Below are positions 58,018 to 64,000 of a stretch of 64,000 bases of DNA, one piece after another. Source of the stretch: Chamaecyparis obtusa (lineage: Eukaryota; Streptophyta; Pinopsida; Cupressales; Cupressaceae); contig BSBK01006341.1 of assembly GCA_027943335.1 (NCBI GenBank), forward strand, positions 1 through 64,000, written 5' to 3'. The notes below the pieces were generated by a model. It was given only the letters and a program-made list of their open reading frames with translations. It was not told the origin of the DNA and searched no databases. The position numbers and the translations under genes are program-made. Position 1 is the stretch's first letter, and each line of letters opens with the position of its first letter.

Positions 58018-58335
58018 TTTATTGACAACATAAGTGAAACGTGTCTCACATAAGCCGTGAGACTAACCCTTATGATACAAATGAAATGAAAATAAAGATA
58101 TACATTTACAGATGCTAAAAGAAAAGTAAAGGCACACATAGTGAAGGGTGATGCATCATTGCTTGGATGACGAGCCCAGCTTGCGTTGCTTTGCCTTGTC
58201 TTTATTTGTCCCACTTGTCTTGCCTCTAGCCACTGAACAACTTGCTACTCCATTCCTGCATATGAGAGATTGAATGATGTCAGATCTCATAGATCTAAGC
58301 AATGACACATCATCATGCACTATGGATGTCCGCAT
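58018..58335 (-). other. Possible captured 3' exon, antisense, copy B
   Basis: A minus-strand frame (58156-58335) begins MRTSIVHDDVSLLRSM and ends Gln-stop, with AATAAA beyond the stop (58018-58023). It has the same length as copy A. The many amino-acid differences at short distance suggest no purifying selection since duplication. Confidence 0.4.
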
Positions 58336-59764
58336 CTACAAATATATAAATTTGTTACTCAAATGCATCACAAGGGGTAGCCTATCACGGAGATCTGAGA
58401 AAGCAAGAGATATCAAAACAAAAGAACTCATATGTCATTCTTTTTTATAACTAGTTTGCTTCATGTGCAGTTACAGGTGTCTATCATGTAGCACGTGGAG
58501 TTATATGTGGCTCCCACAAGGGTAGAGCCCAGTGTGCTACAGGATAGCAAATCAACTTCAATGAAACGGTGGCATCAAGCTGGTATACAACAAGATAAAG
58601 TAGAAATACAGTTCATTTGTTGAGTATAGTGTTGCTGGTGTTTCAAAGGAGCTATCATAAAATCAGTATTTTATATTTCAAGACAACAATGAGCTCAAAA
58701 CAGTGACATATTATGCAATCAGAGAAAGGAGAAGCATATGCAAATGCAATAATCAAAAGTACAATGAAAACAAGCATAGTATTCACAGAGCTGTCTATAC
58801 AACAAAGAGATGCATAACGTTCTTCAAAGGACAACATGATACATTATGACAGTGAATAATGAATTTGATTGATAAATGGAAGGTTCAGATATAAAGGAAA
58901 ATCAGTTTTAAGATCAGACACATTTATGGTTTCAGCCACATTGAATAGATAAGTTGATATCCTACAGTGCGGAACAACATAACTTCAAGATACAAGTACC
59001 AACATAAATGACCAAAGAGGGGATTATGTTATCAAGGTTGATTCCAGAGCTTCGAATGCATGAATCTTTAACATCATGGCAGCCTTGAATAACAGATTGA
59101 TAAAGAAGCAGTTCGGATACAAGTTGAGAGCAAAAGAGAAGTAACAGAAAAAAGCATAAGACACAAGTGTGTGCACAAATCAAGTGACATGAGTCATTAC
59201 AAATATAGGGACAACATTGATATTAAAGAGTATCCACAAGGATAATGCCAATTGTGTGAGTAAAAACATTTTCTATATTTTTAGCATGAGGAAAATCAGA
59301 TCTTGACATGTTCATATCAACTTGGTTTTAAAACAATGATGTTTATCAACTTCAGCAAGTTTAGATATTGCCAATCACTTATAATGGTATCAAGCACAAG
59401 AGCTGTTATAAATGAGTTCGTATTACAAAGTCAGCATATGAGAGCATAAAGAAAAAAGAATTATGATAGCAATCAGTGCCAGGTGCTATGATAATTTCAA
59501 TAAAAATAACTCAAAGCAATGTTTCAGCGTGATAATGAAATGCAATTCCAGATTTAGTGTTTTCATTAGGAGTACAATGCGAATGTTTTATTCATTTAAA
59601 GCATTTGTTTCAGTCATGAACAGAGAAAGTATGGTTTGATGCATTCAATCAATAGAGAAACAATGCTTCACAGGGAAAAAGACAAGTTGAAGGTTATCAT
59701 GACAGCGTTCAGCAAGTGTCTTTTTTTTTATCATTTAATTGATAATTTTTGAAGGGATCTAATA
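58336..59764. other. Unassigned remainder of copy B
   Basis: This is colinear with 42411-43775 and 45981-46036 of copy A. No independent gene is supported. Confidence 0.45.
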
Positions 59765-62700
59765 CAAGTGAAAGTTCGAGTCTTCATCAAGTGAAAATTA
59801 CCGAAAAATGCAAGGTATTTTCTCATACATAACCAGCATAGTGAACAAGAGGATTTTAATCTGAAAGCACAAGAAAGATTTGCAGATTTTAAAATTAAAT
59901 CACAGTTTGCAGTCAAACTTTTCACATAAAAAAGGTGTTTCAAGGTTGAAATCACAGTGAAGATGAGCCACGTTTTTATTTGCTGCTGAAGGGAAGAAAA
60001 ACAAACACAAAGTATGAGCTGTAGTTATCTATGCAAGTTTGAACTCTCAAAATCAAGGGTTGATTTATTTTGAACAAAAGAATTCGAACATGGAAGAGCA
60101 CAAGGCATTCTATCTTTTTCCTTCAAAAAAAAAAGCAAAAAACCAGAGATATGCATACAGTTTTCATTTTAAAATCAGAGACAGAAAAAAAGAATGAAAT
60201 ATTTGCCATTTCTTTGACATATGGAACTCAAGCAACAACAAAAAAAAACTCACCAAGGAAAAACGTGAGCATGGGAAAGCTCGAATCTGAAAGAACAAAG
60301 TCTAAAAGCTCATAGAAATCGAGCTGCAAAAGATTTTTTCAAACCCTCTTTCCTTATGGGGGCTGCAACAGCAAAAAAGCTTCAAGGAAAAGTTTGCAAA
60401 CAGCCTTCAAATTCGCAACCAACCTCACTCATGGCTGTCACAAGAAGCAGCAAGAAAATCTCCAGATTTTTCTTCTAGAAAGCCCTCTCTTCTTCCATGG
60501 CGATTGCAGCAAACTTTCTTTCCAGCCAAGTGCAAAAGACCAAATGAAAAAATGAAGTCTTTTAGGTTTCGAAAATGCTTAAGGCATTTGTCACGAGAGG
60601 AAGAAAGGCTTTTGCCTTTGTTTTCATTTTATTTTTTCATTCTCCTTAAGTGCTCATGTATGGGCAAAAAGAATTAAGCAAATTTCATTAAAGTGATTAA
60701 TTTTTATCGCTTTTTTCCAAGCGCTCCATAGTCATAAATTTAAAAATGGACTTTATTAATAAAAATGATATTTTACAAATCATTTTTATTAATATAGTTC
60801 AAATGTAATATATGAACTTAGATTTTTAATAAGGTAAAAATAAATGTTTTATTTTTGCACATTTTAATAATTTTTAATAACTACTAATAATTCATTTATT
60901 TTATTATTTTAATAAATATTATTAAATTAATAATGTTATTGAGTGATTTTTAATTATTGCTTAAATATAACATTATTAATATAATTAATTATTTATGAAA
61001 ATAATAAAATATAAATTAATTATTAAATTATTAAATATTAAATGTTTAATAATTCATTTATTTAATAAATATCTTTGATATTAATTAAATAAATGGATAA
61101 TAATTGTTTAATGCAAAAAATAAGATTTTTATTTCATCCTTTAAAGATCCAAGTAAGATATTTTGCAAAGTTGTGACTAAGTGCTGATGTCATGGAGATG
61201 AGGATAAAATTTTCTGAGAGGAGTTGATATTTTCAGATATTTTGAGAATTGTTCTTTCCCAAATAGTTTCAAAAAATCTGCCCCAGGAATGAAGAAATGG
61301 TTCATTTTTAAATGATTTTGGTCTTTTTAAAATGAACATACTAGAGAATCATGAAGGCATGTCTATATTTTATAGCAGGTCAAGTAATCCACAAGAAAAT
61401 GACAACAAAGGAAGGCAAGACAGCTGAAGATGAAGCAGCCCATTTTTTAAACAAAAGAAATGCATTTCCAGATTTTTTAAAATCAGCTATGAAGTACAAA
61501 AAATGATAACAAATGAAAGAAGACAGCTGAAAGTGAAAGCTACAGCTTGTTCAGATTTTCAAAGAGTATTTAGATTTTCAAAAGAATGTTCAAATTTTCA
61601 AAAGATGCATACCATTTTCGAAATCTATAAAGAGAAAGGTCCAGAAACGCAAGTCTTCTTGAGCTGCAAAAAGGGCCTTTGAAATCCTTCATGAAGACTC
61701 TTCAACTCTACTTTCAAAACCCCGTGATGATTCAAGATGCAAAATACAGCGAAAAGAAAGAAATCGCAGCCAAATCTCCAAGTATTTTCTTCATAATGGC
61801 AGCTAACAAATCTGAAGATGTCCATGAAGCAGTGCAAGAAAAGCTAGCACTAGCAAACTCCCAAATTTTCAAACCCTCATAGCGGTGCACAGGAGGAGCT
61901 CGAGAAGAAATAAAATGACCAAATGATTAAAAGAATGAGTCTTTTAGGGTTGGGAACTCTATTTCATCCTTGTCGCCAAGAGACAAGAGGGCATTTTTGC
62001 CTTATTTTGTTTCATCTTTTCCAAATAAATATCCCCGCGGATATTAGTTTTTAAAAAGCAAAGGCAAAAGCTTGTGAAGTGACGATTTTTGTCACTTCGG
62101 TTACTTATTCTTCCAAAGTTTTGAAGATCAAGTGATTATTATTGAGATGATATTTGTATATCATTTTGGCTTTTCAAAATAAAAATTAAATATTTTATTA
62201 CTAATTAATATTTTATTAATAAATTTAATTATATCAATAATATTATTAAGTGATATAGCTATTACTTAATAATATTATTAATATAATTAATATTTGTTAG
62301 AGTAATAAATGATAAATTACGTAATAAAATATTAATTAAGGTGTGTAATAAAATATTTCTTTTTATCTTTAAAAGTCAAAAGAGCTATTATTGCAAAAAA
62401 TATGCTTTTAATTTTAAAAAAAAGGTAAAATAAATATTTTATTTCAAAACTTAAGAGTACTTATTGAATAATTTATAGTTTACTATCTTGTCAAATTATT
62501 TTAATAATATCATTAAGTGATTTTTATCATTACTTAATAAATATTATTAAAGTAATTAATATTTGCTAAAATATTAAACTTTAAACTATATAATAAATAT
62601 TATTAAATTAAAGTATTAAATACTTTATAATTCATTTTATTTAAGTGAATTATAAAATATTTAATATTCAAAATACAGATATTTATTTCACCTTTAAACG

Positions 62701-63615
62701 ATTAAAAGCAGATATTTTGTAAAATGACTAAGTGTCAATTTAGAGATAAGGATGCAGTTTTGGGTCTGCAGAAAAGTTATTGTTTTGCAAAGACTTTTGT
62801 GAGTCTTTTTGATGGATTGAGATGCATTTATGAGAGATATTTATGATGTAATTAATGGGACATGACTTCTGAGCTTTTTTATGCCTTTTTGAAGTCCTTT
62901 GGAAGGCTCAAAAATGGCCTTGTGGAGAAAATCCGACCCAGAAGTTATTACTTTCAGAATGCAGTTGGCTTTGAAAATGCATGAGTGTGAGTTGAGGACT
63001 CATTTTGTAACCAGTTCCAAATTTTATGTAGATGCAGCCTTTGGAGTGATTTTTTGGGCCCTTCATGGTGGTCACTTGCAGATTGTTTGTAACTCAGTTT
63101 TATGAGGGTGTTATTATGTCACCATTGAAGCCTGAATAAAGAGAAGTTTGGAAGCCATTATTGAGTTCATTTTGTGGTATGTGAGTTACTGATTTGATGT
63201 TGTTTTTTGTGATTCATTTCGAATCCTTTAAGTAAATGTCTCAGTTTTAGCATCCGTAAGTGAATATTTGATGCTGACATAGGTTGTAAGTTGTGATTTT
63301 TGTTTCATTTCATTGTTAATAAGTGAATGCTATTATTCCTATTAATAGTTGAATTGAGGTCAATCCTTCTTATAAAGCATTTATATCTGAGTATTCTGAT
63401 ATCAATATTATGCATATGTCAAACTGGTTTTAGGAATGTTTCATTGTGTTCGATTAATACCATTTTCATCTTCAGATTGGGTGCATCACCTTAAGTTTTC
63501 CTTTTAGTTTTCCTGTTTTTCAGTACTCAGAGTTCATGGAAGAAAAATATTTCTTATCTCTTTTCCCAACCAAGTTTTTACCATTTTACGAAAATTTCAA
63601 GTGAAGTATCATATA
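59765..63615. repeat. AT-rich region with two diverged related segments
   Basis: Segments at about 60440-61200 and 61760-62760 share an order of phrases. Each has GACCAAATGA then AGTCTTTTAGG, a CGC/CACGAGAG-type stretch, TTTGCCTT, a long AATAATATTATTAAT-type run, then a TTTAAAGATTAAA and AGATATTTTG region. They look like old tandem copies, probably parts of an LTR of the element whose primer site is at 63746. No coding region was recognised; open frames here are short and unsupported. Confidence 0.5.
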
Positions 63616-63741
63616 AGAACCAGCCTAGAACCTGGAGATTCACTCCATTTTTGGGAAACCCACTACCCAGGAATGTTTCCATGTTTCTCCAAAAGGGTAA
63701 GTTTTTCTGATCTTAACAGGGTGCAGTTTTGAGAGCTAACA
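63616..63741 (+). mobile_element. 3' end of an LTR (U5), gypsy-like element
   Basis: It contains AGAACCAGCCTAGAACCTGG, also found in reverse in the LTRs at 24442 and 44045, and ends GAGAGCTAACA before the primer site. The LTR start could not be located. Confidence 0.6.
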
Positions 63742-63745
63742 ATTT

Positions 63746-63762
63746 TGGCACGCCTAGTGGGA
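63746..63762 (+). promoter_or_regulatory. Primer-site region
   Basis: TGGCACGCCTAGTGGGA follows the LTR end by four bases, like TGGCACACCCAGTGGGA on the minus strand at 44024-44040. The matching tRNA was not determined. Confidence 0.6.
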
Positions 63763-63903
63763 TAGTCTTTCAACTGATTATTGTGATAGTTTTCAAATTT
63801 TTGTGCTGATTCTGATATGTTGTCAGCATAAAACAGACCTGTGAGAGGTTGTTTTATTGCATATCTGGCGATTCAATCTCATGGTTATGAAGAGTAGTGC
63901 TCT

Positions 63904-63999
63904 ATGAGACGAATCAAGACTAGAAGCCCGAAGTCTTTTGGGTATTTGCAGCTGTCTCCACCTAAAAGAAGAGGGAGAACGCTTCTTAGAACTCCTTCG
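63904..63999 (+). CDS. Possible gag start, cut by window end
   Basis: ATG at 63904, about 140 bp after the primer site, opens a basic frame beginning MRRIKTRSPKSFGYLQLSPP that is still open at the window edge. Position and basic composition suit a gag N-terminus, but 32 codons are too few to be sure. Confidence 0.4.
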   Translation, partial: MRRIKTRSPKSFGYLQLSPPKRRGRTLLRTPS

Positions 64000-64000
64000 A

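Larger units (their letters stand above)
54835..59764 (+). repeat. Duplicated unit, copy B
   Basis: This is the partner of copy A with the same order of LTR, primer site, gag, promoter-like part, first exon and antisense exon. It lacks the 2.2-kb block of copy A; the joint lies at about 59697-59708 (TCATGACAGCG). Confidence 0.85.

Overview
The window looks like nuclear DNA of a seed plant with a large, repeat-rich genome, most likely a gymnosperm. The evidence is its AT-rich sequence, nested LTR retrotransposons of Ty1/copia and Ty3/gypsy type, an L1-type LINE with a C-terminal RNase H, a hAT relic, many solo LTRs and heavy nonsense decay. The species assignment is inference. I see no bacterial-type genes, rRNA, tRNA or CRISPR. 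No intact host gene was recognised; one small exon-like segment (about 5302-5390) is a weak candidate.

Layout. Positions 1-7028 hold a purine-rich tract, two microsatellites, a decayed antisense copia gag (about 1255-1740) and a 451-bp tandem duplication. Positions 7029-10799 hold two solo LTRs around an antisense copia GAG-pre-integrase relic. Positions 10800-15720 are the 3' half of a gypsy element: integrase, a spacer rich in CGTACG, a long ORF in the position of an env gene, a polypurine tract and a short 3' LTR. Solo LTRs with 5-bp target duplications follow at 18610-20155 and 20830-22234.

The best-defined element is 23803-32185 on the minus strand. It has two LTRs, a Met-tRNA-type primer site, a polypurine tract and CTAGA target duplications, but no recognisable gag or pol. 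Instead it carries a roughly 930-codon frame of unknown function with several nonsense codons. Its 3' LTR is split by a 2.63-kb solo LTR of another family, flanked by ATAAT.

From 38851 to 59764 a unit occurs twice (38851-46036 and 54835-59764). Each copy has an LTR, a Met-type primer site, a coiled-coil/zinc-knuckle gag fragment with no pol, and what look like captured host-gene ends: a promoter with a first exon, then a convergent 3' exon with a poly(A) signal. Copy A also contains a block with five long hairpins in an LTR. Between the copies lies a 5'-truncated LINE (46100 to about 54838); two mutually homologous ORFs of unknown family lie between its RNase H and its 3' tail. The window ends in an LTR end, primer site and possible gag start of another gypsy-like element.

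Almost nothing here looks functional as protein. The main interest is structural: palindromes and hairpins embedded in LTRs, unknown ORFs in retroelements, gene-fragment capture and duplication, and a decay pattern dominated by TAG codons, several of which demonstrably replace CAG.
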